Part shown: one piece after another, positions 1-12,500 of the stretch | Numbering within the stretch: position 1 is the first letter of the stretch | Layout of the letters: each line of letters starts with the position of its first letter | From: Macrostomum hystrix | Taxonomy: Eukaryota > Platyhelminthes > Macrostomidae | Assembly (NCBI GenBank): GCA_950097015.1 | Contig: CATNEN010000025.1 | Coordinates: forward strand, 5,942,001 to 6,006,000 | DNA length: 64,000 bases | Direction of reading: 5' to 3' | Made by a program: the position numbers and the translations under genes | Notes under the pieces: model-generated | The model's database searches: none | What the model saw: the letters and a program-made list of their open reading frames with translations, nothing else | What the model was told of the DNA's origin: nothing

Positions 1-1262
1 CCTGCATCTCCCAGTCTCAACCTGCATCGCCCAGTGTCTGCCTGCATCTCCCAGTCTCACCCAACATGTCCCGGTATCTCCCTGCATCTCCCAGAATCTC
101 CTTGCATCTCCCAGTGTCTCCCTGCATCTCCCAGTCTCTCCCTGCATCTCCCAGTCTCTCTCTACATCTCCCAGTCTCACCCTGCATCTGCCAGTCTCTC
201 CCTGTATCTCCCAGACTCTCCCTGCATCTCCCAGTCTCACCCAGTCTCACCCTGAATCTCCCAGTCTCTCTCTGCATCTCCCAGTCTCTCTCTGCATCTC
301 CCAGTCTCACCGTGAATCTCCCAGTCTCTCCCTGAATCTCCCAGTCTCTCCCTGAATCTCCCAGTGTCTCCCTGCATCGCCCAGTGTCTCCCTGCATCTC
401 CCAGTCTCAACCTGCATCGCCCAGTGTCTGCCTGCATCTCCCAGTCTCACCCAACATGTCCCGGTATCTCCCTGCATCTCCCAGAATCTCCTTGCATCTC
501 CCAGTGTCTCCCTGCATCTCCCAGTCTCTCCCTGCATCTCCCAGTCTCACCGTGAATCTCCCAGTCTCTCCCTGCATCTCCCAGTGTCTCCCTGCATCTC
601 CCAGTCTCACCCAACATGTCCCGGTATCTCCCTGCATCTCCCAGTTTCTCCTTGCATCTCCCAGGGTCTCCCTGCATCTCCCAGTCTCTCCCTGCATCTC
701 CCAGGGTCTCCCTGCATCTCCCAGTCTCTCCCTGCATCTCCCAGTCTCACCGTGAATCTCCCAGTCTCTCCCTGCATCTCCCAGTCTCTCTCTGCATCTC
801 CCAGTCTCAACCTGCATCGCCCAGTGTCTCTCTGCATCTCCCAGTCTCACCCTGAATTTCCCAGTGTCTCCCTGCATCGTCCAGTCTCACCCTGAATCTC
901 CCAGTGTCTCCCTGCATCGTCCAGTGTCACCCTGAATCTCCCAGTCTCAACCTGCATCGCCCAGTGTCTCCCTGCATCGCCCAGTCTCACCCTGAATTTC
1001 CCAGTGTCTCCCTGCATCGTCCAGTCTCACCCTGAATCTCCCAGTGTCTCCCTGCATCGTCCAGTGTCTGCCTGCATCTCCCAGTCTCACCCAGCATCTC
1101 CCAGTATCTCTCTGCATCTCCCAGGTTCTCGCTGCATCTCCCAGTATCTCTCTACATGCCCCAGTATCTCCCTGCATCTCCCAGAATCTCTCTGCATCTC
1201 CCAGGCTCTCGCTGCATCTCCCAGGCTCTCGCTGCATCTCCCAGTATCTCTCGGCATCTCAA
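1..1262. repeat. 20-bp minisatellite, truncated by the window start
   Basis: The unit contains ctgcatctcccagtctctcc and repeats with a 20-bp period, with point variants such as tctcac, gtgtct and ccaacatgtcccggtatctc. A half-unit slip near 240 changes the register. The block at 1-160 recurs almost exactly at 391-550. Open frames on both strands exist only because the unit lacks stops. Confidence 0.95.
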
Positions 1263-1910
1263 ATTTCGCATCTCGCTGCTGTATGGCTCCGAATCGTTGA
1301 TTAGTATATTCTTCCACTCTTCATTCTCAATTTTGCAACTCATAAATGTTAGTTTGAATTCCACTGCTTTAACTGGGTAATGCCTCACGCACATAATCTA
1401 TAAAAGCAAATCTGTGTTACCTTTGAGCACTAGCTATATGCCATAGACATTTAGCGATATGTCTAGCCGAGGTTATAGCCTTTTAATGATACATACTGAT
1501 TGACAAAGTGTGCGGGTTGAATTGTATGACCCACTGCAACCAAATTCTAAAGGTTGCATCACCGTTGATCATGAGCGAGTACATGCCAAACAGGGCATTA
1601 GGATAGGTCCCATAATATTATCAATCCGCCCATCTGAGAGTCTAAATTCAAAGTCAAAGTAAGCTTGACATCTCTATGCAACAGAGCGCCTTGCGGGTCA
1701 GTGTCTGGTTGCAGTTCTTTCAGTGTGTTGTTCCATCGAAAATCAGCTCACACAGGCGGAATGCGGTTTCTTTGCTTCTGTTACACTTGAAAACCTTTGG
1801 GAAATGTCTGCCTTCTTGCCTTTATAGCTGGCTAACTAGACATGAACCTGGGGATAAATAGAGCGTGAAGGGATTGCTTCCTGAAATATAGCTTTCCCTG
1901 CTACCCTATA
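1263..1910. other. Intergenic, no gene seen
   Basis: Unique AT-rich sequence between two arrays. I see no convincing exon, RNA gene or repeat. Confidence 0.6.
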
Positions 1911-1914
1911 CTCA

Positions 1915-2440
1915 ACCACCATACTCCCACTCTTCCAACTCTCCCACTCTTCCCATTCATCCACAGTTCCCATTCTCCCATTCTTCCCATTCTCCCACTC
2001 TTCCAACTCTCCCACTCTTCCCATTCATCCACAGTTCCCATTCTCCCATTCTTCCCATTCTCCCACTCTTCCCATTCTCCCACTCTTCCCATTCTCCCAC
2101 TCTTCCAACTCTTCCCATTCTCCCACTCTTCCAACTCTTCCCATTCTCCCACTCTTCCAACTCTCCCAATCTTCCCATTCTCCCACTCTTCCCATTCTCC
2201 CACTCTTCCCATTCTCCCACTCTTCCCATTCTCTCACTCTTCCCATTCTCCCATTCTTCCCATTCTCCCACTCTTCCCCTTCTCCCATTCTTCCCATTCT
2301 CTAACTCTTCCCATTCTCCCACTATTCCCATTCTCCCACTCTTCCCACATTCCCACCCTTCCCACATGCCAACTCTTCCCATTCTCCCAGAATTCCCATT
2401 CTCCCACTCTTCCCATTCTTCCACTTCTCATATGCCGAAG
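1915..2440. repeat. 18-bp minisatellite
   Basis: The unit is cccactcttcccattctc, with variants ccaactctt and ccattcttcc. Because 18 is divisible by 3, the minus strand reads as a long stop-free peptide rich in G, E, W, N and K. I regard that as non-coding. Confidence 0.93.
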
Positions 2441-3571
2441 TCTTCTCTCAACTTTCTTTGACGCTGTCCCTATTTCGCAACTTTCGCCATTTCTTTTCTT
2501 ATACCGTGTCTTATTACTTCCTTTTTTAAATTGAACTGACATTTTCTAAACAAAACAAGCCATTAAAAATGTCACTTGCACTGTCTCTTTGGTCAGTGAG
2601 GCTGCAAGGCTGTTGCTATGCCGTTGCCAACCGCATGCATATCTTATGGCAACATATTTTAATATCTATCGATAATTATAGAATCCCATCAGATTTTGCT
2701 CGCATCCTCTTAGCCTGCAATTCGATAGATCAAATATAGAGATCGGAGCAGAAGATAATCCTTATTTAGAGCAGGCAGGGGGTTGGTGACATTTATCACA
2801 ATTTCAATTGTACACAATTAAAATATTGAACTCAAACTAAACTAAAACTCATAGATTACTCATATATATGGTTAGTGTAGTTCAGAGTTTGCAACATCCT
2901 CATTTATTTCGCTATTAGTCATTTATTATTATTTCTGGATGAAATTAAACCCATTGTCGCTAGCGAGATAATTAACAAAAATGCACACGTCGCATGCGCA
3001 AAAAACAAGCCATATGAATAAGATATTTCCTAGACTGTTTTACAGTAAAAATAAACTGGACACTGCATTAAACAAGATTTTATGAACGGAAACACGGATG
3101 TTAGGGCGCTAATTAACCTGTCGGCTTAAAAGACTCGACCAACCCCTGGGGGGAATTCGCGAAAAAAAAACGGGGAATTCGAGATGGAGTCTGGATGACT
3201 GGACGCGAGATTGTCAGATTCAGGAAGTTAGAGGGAAATATTCTCTGCCCATGTCAGTCAGACTTATCGTTATCGTTTGAATTAAGCTCAAACTGAAAGG
3301 GTTTTAAGAAATTTAACGAGCTAGTAAGGTTAAACAAAAATACACATACTTCTCAGCACATTCTACTATGAGTAGAAATGTGAATAAAAATATTTTTTGT
3401 AATACACGACGATAAGCCACTACATCATTCAGCGTCTATGGCCAAACTCGATTGAGCTAGACAACTGTAGGAGAATAGAGAAGCTATTAATACTAAATTA
3501 TAAAACCGAGCTGTGATAATTTCAGTGGGCTGTTTATCGAGTGATGCTCTGAGCACACACCCTTAATAGTC
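2441..3571. other. Intergenic, upstream of the 3572 gene
   Basis: AT-rich unique DNA. A small duplicated ggggaattcg occurs at about 3150-3182. No exon is recognised. The promoter of the downstream gene should lie here, but no defined element can be named. Confidence 0.55.
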
Positions 3572-5118
3572 ATGCTGTACCGAGACTACAGACTGCGCGA
3601 GACGTATCTCGCCCCAATCGACGACAAGACGTTGCAGATGATTGGAGACTCGCGCGTCCGCGCCTCCTGCGAACGCGCCGGCTGCCTGTTCTTTGTGCAG
3701 AATCGCATGTGCGTCAGGAAGATGAGAGGCCGCTGTATTCGCTATTGCATCTTCGAGGTGCGCGGAGAGACCAGAGCAGCGATCAACAGGTTTGATAGAC
3801 TAATGGAGACCTACTTTCCTGAGTACAAGCTGCGCAAACATTACGATCAGCCCAATATCAAGGCTCGACTTGCGTTTAACGAATGGACTCCGGATAACAC
3901 CAAGCTTTACTTCATGAGCCAGAGATTCGGCCTTGGGCGCGGAAACCTGTCGGAAATATCGCTGGAGGGTCCGTGCGGCGGCGTGCAGGACTTCGGACAT
4001 GGCCAGCAGGTGGAAGAGCAGATCAGTGAGCACACGGGGAGTGGGGTGGGTGCTTTGGGGACGGGGCTTGCAGGAGCACTGCATGGCAGAACTGTGAGCG
4101 CAGGGGGAGTGGGGTGGGTGCTTTGGGGACGGGGCTTGCAGGAGCACTGGCAGAACTGTGAGCGCAGTGGAGAGGGGTGGGTGCTTTGGGGACGGGGCTT
4201 GCAGGAGCACTGGCAGAACTGTGAGCGCAGGGGGAGTGGGGTGGGTGCTTTGGGGACGGGGCTTGCAGGAGCACTGGCAGAACTGTGAGCGCAGGGGGAG
4301 TGGGGTGGGTGCTTTGGGGACGGGGCTTGCAGGAGCACTGGCAGAACTGTGAGCGCAGGGGGAGTGGGGTGGGTGCTTTGGGGACGGGGCTTGCAGGAGC
4401 ACTGGCAGAACTGTGAGCGCAGGGGAGTGGGGTGGGTGCTTTGGAGACGGGGCTTGCAGGAGCACTGGCAGAACTGTGAGCGCAGGGGAGTGGGGTGGGT
4501 GCTTTGGGGACGGGGCTTGCAGGAGCACTGTATGGCAGAACTGTGAGCGCAGTGGAGTGGGGTGGGTGCTTTGGAGACGGGGCTTGCAGGAGCACTGGCA
4601 GAACTATGAGCGCAGGGGGAGTGGGGTGGGTGCTTTGGGGACGGGGCTTGCAGGAGCACTGGCAGAACTGTGAGCGCAGGGGAGTGGGGCGGGTGCTTTG
4701 GGGACAGGACCTGACACACCCCAGTATCTAATCCGCAGATCACCAAAGCGGCTTGCTGGAGATGGTCGAGGAAATACCGAGAAGCTTCTGGATGACCGGC
4801 GATCGCGAAAAGAAAGGCCTATACACTACTTCGTTCGGTAACTGCGTGAACTTCCAGCCTCTCCTGTTCCGTAGAGCCAGCAAGAACAAGACCTACAAGG
4901 GTCGCAAGGAATGTATAGAGACAACTAAACCGTTGGTGAATATGAATTACTTCAGAGATCCAGAGTATCTTGAAAGGCTTATTGATCCCATGCGAGAGGA
5001 CACGCAACGCCAGAGAGAGGCGATGCTAGAGGCTGAGAGGCACTCGAATAAGACTGTCATTCCCGGATCTAGAAACGAGGATGAGGCGCCTGATAGGCAG
5101 CAGGAGAAAAAGAAGTGA
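3572..5118 (+). CDS. Two-exon gene, unrecognised protein of 277 aa
   Basis: Exon 1 is 3572-4025 and exon 2 is 4739-5118. The donor is GTGAGC at 4026, the acceptor is atccgcag ending at 4738, and the phase is 1. The joined frame is 834 nt. I do not recognise the family. The N-terminal half is basic and cysteine-containing (ERAGCLFFVQNRMCVRK), followed by a possible alpha/beta unit ending in a helix (ETRAAINRFDRLMETYF). It vaguely recalls a KH-like fold but has no GXXG loop. Exon 2 carries EMVEEIPRSFW and ends in a charged, glutamine-rich, lysine-rich tail. GC-rich codon use and a clean junction support a real gene. The start is the first ATG and lies 2 nt after a ttaatag acceptor-like site, so it may be trans-spliced. 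The intron is filled by a minisatellite (see 4026-4733). No signal peptide or membrane segment is seen, so the protein is probably intracellular. Confidence 0.72.
4026..4733. repeat. Intronic minisatellite of about 63 bp containing the 5' splice site
   Basis: About 11 units fill the intron from the first intron base to near the acceptor. Each unit holds ctttggggacggggcttgca and begins with gtgagc, the sequence used as the real donor at 4026. Unit lengths vary slightly through gggg/ggg changes and an optional catggc/tatggc insertion. Confidence 0.9.
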
Positions 5119-5369
5119 ACCGAACTGATTAATTTAACACTATAGTTAGACTATTTTTTGCAACGCTTGAAAATGAAGCTGTAGATTTTCGTTTACGAAA
5201 ATATTTATCGCCTGCAGTGATAACACGAAGTGCTGAGTTGCATGTTATAATTGCAAAGCTGAAGTGGCCATCGCATTTTTTATACTATGATATATTTTCT
5301 TTGTCTTCTTCATCACTTCTTCATTAATTAAGTGCTAAATCCTAGGAGTGCTCAAACCTAAAGCTCGAG
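5119..5369. other. 3' flank of the 3572 gene
   Basis: AT-rich sequence with short A/T runs, expected to hold the 3' UTR. No canonical poly(A) site was pinned down. Confidence 0.4.
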
Positions 5370-6440
5370 CTTAAGGAGTGCTCAACCCGAAAGAGTGCTC
5401 AAAGCGAAAGAGTGCTCAACGCGAAAGAGTGCTCAACGCGAAAGAGTGCTCCACCCGAAAGAGTGCTCAACCCGAAAGAGTGCTCAAAGCGAAAGAGTGC
5501 TCAACCCGAAAGAGTGCTCAACCAGAAAGAGTGCTCAACCCGAAAGAGTGCTCAACCCGAAAGAGTTCTCAACGCGAAAGAGTGCTCAACGCGAAAGAGT
5601 GCTCAACCCGAAAGAGTGCTCAACCCGAAAGAGTGCTCAACCCGAAAGAGTGCTCAACCCGAAAGAGTGCTCAAAGCGAAAGAGTGCTCAACCCGAAAGA
5701 GTGCTCAACCAGAAAGAGTGCTCAACCCGAAAGAGTGCTCAACCCGAAAGAGTTCTCAACCCGAAAGAGTGCTCAACCCGAAAGAGTGCTCAACCCGAAA
5801 GAGTGCCTAACCCAAAAGAGTGCTCAAAGCGAAAGAGTGCTCAAAACGAAAGAGTGCTCAACGCGAAAGAGTGCCTAACCCAAAAGAGTGCTCAAAGCGA
5901 AAGAGTGCTCAACCCGAAAGAGTGCTCAACCCGAAAGAGTGCTCAACCCGAAAGAGTGCTCAACCAGAAAGAGTGCTCAAAGCGAAAGAGTGCTCAACGC
6001 GAAAGAGTGCTCAAAGCGAAAGAGTGCTCAACGCGAAAGAGTGCTCAACCCGAAAGAGTGCTCAACCCGAAAGAGTGCTCAATCCGAAAGAGTGCTCAAC
6101 CCGAAAGAGTGCTCAACCCGAAAGAGTGCTCAAAGCGAAAGAGTGCTCAAAGCGAAAGAGTGCTCAACCCGAAAGAGTGCTCAACCCGAAAGAGTGCTCA
6201 ACCCAAAAGAGTGCTCAACCCGAAGGAGTGCCTAACCCGAAAGAGTGCTCAACCAGAAAGAGTGCTCAACCCGAAAGAGTGCTCAACCCGAAAGAGTGCT
6301 CAACCAGAAAGAGTGCTCAACCCGAAAGAGTGCTCAATCCGAAAGAGTGCTCAACCCGAAAGAGTGCTCAACCCGAAAGAGTGCTCAACCCGAAAGAGTG
6401 CTCAACCCGAAAGAGTGCTCAACTATATAGAGTGCTCAAT
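5370..6440. repeat. 17-bp minisatellite
   Basis: The unit is aaagagtgctcaacccg, about 62 copies, with variants aacgcg, aaagcg and aaccag. All three plus-strand frames are stop-free over most of its length, because 17 is not divisible by 3 and the unit has no stop in any frame. The longest frame is 398 codons and reads the same 17-residue period. I judge it non-coding. Confidence 0.95.
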
Positions 6441-7540
6441 TCCTAGTATTTCCTCTCTAAAAATTGGACTTTGCAAAGTAGCAAAACAGGAAACAGACGC
6501 CAAAGTTGTTCACACTCTAAAAAAACCCTCTGCAAGTATCCATAGCAAGATTATATTATATCTCAAGGCGGCAAATATTGCAAAGGTGTAAAAATAGAAT
6601 CTAGTGGCAATAGCACGCACCGCTGAGCTGACCATTTTGTCCTTCTCAAAACTCGAGTGCAAATATGGCCAGACATATTAGATGCTACACAAACAGAGGT
6701 CCTTTGGTTTCAATTGCGAATCTAATGCACAATGTACTTTAAATAATGCACTTTCAATATCCAAAATTAGTACATTTAGCCTCGACCATATTTGGCTGCT
6801 ATATGGCTGCTAAGTTGACTGCTATAAACAGTCAGATTTTACAGTTCAGAATTGCGAGTTAGCTACAATTTACTGATCAAAGCAATTAGACAATTGATCA
6901 GACCAATATACACTTAGCAAATTTTGAGAATCGAAAAATATAGAATGGCTTTTTTCGAAGGCTTCTAACAACGTTGTTGAAACAAAATTTCGAACAACAA
7001 ATGATTGAAACTAACATTTAGAGCACAGCAGCAGCCACCCAGCTCAGGCTGAGAAGACTCTGCAACAATGTGAATTTGAGTAGCTCAGGCTGAGCAAGGT
7101 CAAAACTGTAGCCACGGAGCCTCAGGCGGCAGGTTGGGGGTTGCAACAGTGGCTGCCGATAAATTTAATTGCAAGCTGCGCTGTCCTATCTCTCCTATCT
7201 TCTGGAATTTTTGTTGCCAAGCGCTAGCTTTACTCTCAGCCTCGGGCAGCCTTTGTCCCATAGCAGTAGAAGCAACTTGGCTCTGAGTGTGTATGCAGCC
7301 ATGATGTTTCTTAATTCATTCTTTCCAGTTTTATTTCTAAAGCAAATGCTGCACTGTAAGCCGGGAGACTGTGAGCAGGCGGCGACTAAAACGCGGCTTT
7401 AAGAGTTAACTACGTGGAATCGAACCAAGGGTGCCACGAATGTCCTTTAGATAAGATGACGAGATCTCTATTAGCAAAATTTTATCCACTGTCCTAATTG
7501 CTTTTCTGTTAATTCTTGTTCTTTGCCTCGCTAGTAAACT
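6441..7540. other. Intergenic, no gene seen
   Basis: Mostly AT-rich. The palindrome-like ctcaggctgag appears twice at about 7043-7095 and again at about 8858. Nothing else can be supported. Confidence 0.5.
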
Positions 7541-7544
7541 CATC

Positions 7545-8385
7545 TCATTCTCACCCTCATCTCATCTCATCTCACTCATAATCTCATCTCATCTCATTCT
7601 CATCCCTCATCTCATTCTCATCCCTCATCTCATTCTCATCCCTCATCTCATTCTCATCCTTCATCTCATTCTCATCCCTCATCTCATTCTCATCCCTCAT
7701 CTTATTCCCATCCCTCATCTTATTCTCATTCCTCATCTCATTCTCATCCTTCATCTCATTCTCATCCTTCATCTCATTCTCATCCCTCATCTCATTCTCA
7801 TCCCTCATCTTATTCCCATCCCTCATCTTATTCTCATCCTTCATCTCATTCTCATCTCATCTCATCTCATCTCATCTCATCTCATCCGTCATCTCATCTC
7901 ATCTCATTTCACCCATCATCTTATCTCATCTCATCTCATTTCTCATCTCATTCTCATCCCTCATCTCATCTCATCTCATCTCATTCATCATCTTATTCTC
8001 ATCCCTCATCTCATTCTCACCCTCATCTCATCTCATCTCACCCTTCATCTCATTCTCAACTCATCCCTCATCTCATCTCATCCCTCATCTCATCCCTCAT
8101 CTCATCTCATCTCATTCTCATCCCTCATCTCATCTCATCTCATCTCATCCCTCATCTCATTCTCATCCCTCAGCTTATTCTCATCCCTTATCTCATCTCA
8201 TCTCACCTCATCTATAATCTCATTCTCATCTCGAATCTTATCTCATTTCAGTCTCGTCGCTCATCTTATCTTATTTCATTACCATCCTAATCTTATCTCA
8301 TTTCATTACCATTCTAATATTTTCCTATTTCATTACCATCCTCATCTTATCTCATCTCATTCTCATCCCTCATCTCATGATCTCA
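7545..8385. repeat. CTCAT-based pentamer and 17-18-bp composite array
   Basis: Runs of (ctcat)n alternate with ctcattctcatccctcat-type composite units, degenerating at the right end to cttatctcatttcattacc. Confidence 0.93.
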
Positions 8386-8789
8386 CCTCTTAAATGTTTT
8401 TAAGATTAAATTAAAATATTCCTATAAGCAAGATCTGTAAGCGCCTGTCAGTGTTTCGTTGCAATAATTTTTCCTGCTAATGGTCGCACAGTCAAACTCG
8501 TTCGCTGGAAACATGTTGACAAGCAGAGACACAGACTATAAGTTAAGAAATGTTAAGAAAACAGCAAGAAAAGGAATGCCAAAATATTATTAGAATTGTC
8601 TAGCACGACGGCCGCCAATGAGAGAGAATTTCAAATGCGGAGAGAAATAGGACAGATGAATGGGGTCTTGTATTTATATATTGAGGGCCCGACGTTTATA
8701 ATTTAAGAAATTTAATTACGAACTGAAGACTAAGAAGCACTATAGAAAATTGTTTATTTAATATAACATATTGTTTTGTATCAGAAAAC

Positions 8790-11700
8790 ATGGCCACATT
8801 GACATGTTTACTAGTGTACCTGCTGGCTGGTATATGCTTGCCGTCTGGTGTCACAGCTCAGGCTGAGCAGTTTCTCACAGCCATCTGGAGCAACAGACTC
8901 ATGCTGGCTGACAATCAAAGCATGACTGGCCTGCGTAAGTGCAACTTTGATGCGATTAATTACACTAGAATTGACTAGATATCGATCGGTTTCAGACGGG
9001 AAATAGCTTTCAAATTTGATTGGTTTAGATGGGAATCGCTTACATATCGATCGGTTTTTAAATAATAATTCTAAACTATCAATCGGTTTTAAAAAGAATC
9101 CGGAGATGGTTTTATTCAGGGAATTCCATTTCATTTCGATCGGTTTCAGACAGGAATTCCTTAAATATCGATCGGTTTGAAATGGGAATTCCTTAGATAT
9201 TCGGTTTAACATAGGAATTCCTTACATATCGATCGGTTTTAGCTGGAATTCCTTAGATATCGATTGATTTGAGTCGGTTGGGACCTTTGATTTGCTTTAG
9301 TTCGAGGAAATCCATTGATCTGTGCATTTTTTTTGTTTCCACTGATCAGTAACACGGGAACCCAACGAACGAAGTTAAAGAATAATTAAGGAAATTGAGC
9401 ATAAAGCTTTTAAAACTTCTGAATTTAAACTCAGACAAGCTTTTGTTAGCATGTGTTAGTCTTTCGAGCGGTGACTCAATAAAAAAATGAAGAAGCTGCC
9501 TCAAGTGTCCCACTATTCTCATCAATAGTGACTACTGTTTTGCAGTTTAGACGCAGGAAACTTAACTATTTTTTTACGAGCCGTAATTTGACAAACAGCA
9601 TTGCACCTTGCTGCTAGTGACAAAAGTTAACAAAATTAAAGCTACTAAATATAGCACCACACGAAGGCACGTCGTGTGGTTCATGTGCTGTGTGTAAATA
9701 ACAAAATTAGAAAAAATACATATATAAATTTTTTTTTTAACCGCGCATAGAGTTCGAGTCGCTGCTGACGGATCTGAGAATCGGCGGCCACTTCAATGCC
9801 ACCACCGGGTGCGGAACTGCCGCGTCGGCGAAGATGTCCAGCGAAAGCAGTGCCAACAGCTCGATTCCCAACTCTGTGAGATAATATCTGTGGCACTAAA
9901 AGAAGCAAGAAATCAAAAACTTTTTGCTTGTTTAGGCAAGCTAAAAGTACAATTACCAGTAGGACTGCCAAGCCATTTTGCCACCCGTTTTTATACTAAA
10001 GGGGGGAATTTTTTGGCAGCGCCCGAACGCTAACAGCGTTCAGTGGCTAACAGTGGCTCAATATTTAGGCTTGAGCAGTGAAATTGGAGAAATTCGCGTC
10101 AGGGTGGCAATATAGTGGCCTAGTTACACCTGTTGTAGCCCTTGAAGGTCCAGCAGTCCGTCTAGATAAAGGTCGGTGACCGCCGAAGACGGAGATGATG
10201 CAGGCACATTCGGGTGACATGCTGATCAATTTTGAAGGCATGGAGAGGTCACACTGATGCGCAGTGCTAATTGGTGCATAGTAAAAATCCAACCTTCGGC
10301 CAGAACCATTGAATATCTCGACGGTCTGAAGAGCTGGCGACTAATTGATTCTTGTTTCAGAAGATGCGCAACAAAAAGTTGCCCGTTTTCTTGAGTTTCG
10401 TGTGCTTGTGTTGCTCCGTTCGGGTGCAGTATAAAAAACTGTCTGGGGGAAACGCGCTTGGTAGTTATACTGTTAAACAAAATTAAAAAAAAAATTTAAT
10501 TTTTAATGCATTTTTTCTTTTATCAACTGTTTTAAATTATTTGTAATGAAAACTTTCACTATAAAAACTGTTTTATGCCTGCAAAAATTAGAATAGTATG
10601 TTTTAAAAAAAGAAGTTTAATTGAAAAACATTAATTTAAATAAATTACAATAATTTCTGTCATTTAATATAAAAAAAAAAGGTAATAAATTTAAGAATAG
10701 ATAATTATATTCAATTTATATACTTTTAGCAATTTTTTACAGTTTTCTATAAATATCAAAATTATAAAGCAAGTTCAATTAGGCCTTTAAAATCTTGACA
10801 AACGAATTTTAAAGAGAAAAATTTATCCTGCTTTTTTCGACGCACCATGAACACTTAAAAGATCAATTAATATAACTTAACAAAAATCTAGTACATGGTA
10901 TTGTCGATAATTTATTTAACTAAATTAAACTTTAGATCACACACGATCGTTTAATAAAACAACGAAATAACAATAGATACATTTTTCGAAGTATTTCGAA
11001 AAATACTTATTTTTAATATATATTAATACTTCTATTATTAAAAAAACTTATTTCTATTGATTTTTATCGAAATCGATAAAGATAAACTAGTGAAATATTT
11101 AGTAAAATTTATCAACTAACTTCGCAACGCAACGCACTGCAGTGCCTCACGGGAGTCGAACTGGCGACCGCACACAAGCTGAACTTAAGCGCCGGCCTGA
11201 GCCGCGGGGAATTCGGCAGTCTAGCCGTGGCGCTGCTGCAGCAGCAGCTAGCCGGTCGATGCATTCTCGCCGCCACCGCCGGAACTGACGAATCCAACGC
11301 GACGAAAACTACACGGGATATTAAATGGGGTTGGGAAGACTTCCTGACATATCTTTGAGTTTGGATTCCCCGATAATTTATCGTGTATCTCGATAGACTG
11401 GTCCCTCACTCAAATCCCGCAGCCTACATATACGGCACAGTCTCCGTGACCATCATCTCGCTTCTATCCTGCATCGGCTGCATTCTGGTGACCTGCAATC
11501 GCGCCGCCTGCTACCCCAACCTGATGCTGTTCCTCGTTGAACTCGCCGTCGGCTCCCTGGTTGGCGAGTCTCTGCTGCACCTGCTGCCAACAGTCGTCGA
11601 GAACGGCCACGAAGAAGGCCACGGCGGAGGCGGCGGGGTGCCGGCCAACTTCCTCAAACTGGTGGCCGCCGCTGCCACCATCTGCATCCTGCATGCTGTG

Positions 11701-12500
11701 GACACCGGCAGCACAGTCGGCGGCCTCGAAGGTCACAGCCACGACGCCCCGATGTCGCTAGAGGCCGGCCAGACCTACTCGGTGTCAACCGTCGACCAGG
11801 CCGCAGCCGCCAAGCCGACAGCCGCTACTGAAGCTGCAGCCACAGCCGAGAAGGTCTACGACGAGGACATCGGCTTCAGCTCCGGCCTGACGCAGCACCC
11901 GCCTGTCAGCATCCGCCAGCTGCTCCACCATCCGAAGCTTTGCCTGCGCGGCCCAGTGCGGCTGTGCATGTTCGTCATGCTGAGCGACGCTCTGCACAAT
12001 TTCGCCGACGGAGTCGCCATCGGTGCCGCATTTTCCCTGGGCGACTCCGACGGTCTCAGGCTGAGCCTGAGCATCGGGCTGCACGAGCTGGCTCACGAGC
12101 TCGCTGACTTTGCCGTCCTGTTGAGCTGCGGCTTCTCGGTGCGGGCTGCGGTTGGCATCAACTTCATCTGCACCGCCACCGCCTTCGTCGGCATGTTTAT
12201 CGCCGTGCCGCTGGCGGAGGCGTCGTCCGAGGCAAAGCTCTGGATCCTGGCGGTGGCAGCGGCCATGTTTCTGTACATCGCCTTGGTTACAATGGTGAGT
12301 ACAGCAGTGAGTAGTCTAATTATTTAGCCAAGGCCAAACCTTCATAATCGCCAAGGTTAAATCTAAACCAAATGCAGACAAACCTGGTGCGCCGCAGCTA
12401 CCGCCCTAAAAGTACATCCGCCTTCCTGGTCGGCAATTTGGGCCTGATCTGCGGCTTCCTGTCCGTCATTGCCATTTCGTTGTACGAATTTTTCGGCTAA
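8790..12500 (+). CDS. ZIP family (SLC39, LIV-1 type) zinc transporter
   Basis: Five exons: 8790-8934, 9751-9875, 11143-11329, 11423-12294 and 12378-12500. They give one frame of 483 aa with phases 1, 0, 1, 0. Residues 1 to about 25 form a signal peptide. The ectodomain starts AEQFLTAIW, followed by the exon 2 start FESLLTDLRIGG, then CLTGVELATAHKLN and FGSLAVALLQQQL, as in animal ZIP ectodomains. After YIYGTVSVTIISLLSC come eight predicted membrane helices with a Gly/His-rich loop (EEGHGGGGG, GLEGHSHD). The metal-site motif HNFADGVAIG is intact. The second motif reads HELAHELAD, where the family norm is HEXPHEXGD. The protein should move Zn2+ (possibly Fe2+/Mn2+) into the cytosol across plasma or vesicle membrane. 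The closest relatives are probably SLC39A4/A12-like. The weakest junction is donor GTTGGG at 11330. Trans-splicing is likely, because tatcag ends 5 nt before the ATG. Confidence 0.9.
8975..9265. repeat. Degenerate repeat of about 30 bp in ZIP intron 1
   Basis: Eight or so diverged units share atatcgatcggttt followed by a gggaattcctta block. It lies just behind the donor at 8935. Units are far more diverged than in the other arrays, so this is an old or decaying minisatellite. Confidence 0.8.
9876..11142 (+). other. ZIP intron 2, AT-rich
   Basis: An intron of 1.27 kb. The first 600 bp are of mixed composition with no readable exon. The rest is very AT-rich with several atcgat/tatcga words. 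No tandem array is seen, which makes it an exception among long introns here. Confidence 0.5.

Noticed and set aside
5378-6591. 398-codon open frame with 17-residue repeats
   Set aside because: All three frames are open at once because the 17-bp unit has no stop. There is no codon bias, and it is a plain minisatellite.
11341-11422. Frameshift or pseudogene in the ZIP gene between exons 3 and 4
   Set aside because: Using the tag at 11396 gave a phase clash, but the better acceptor cccgcag ending at 11422 restores the frame and the family motif.
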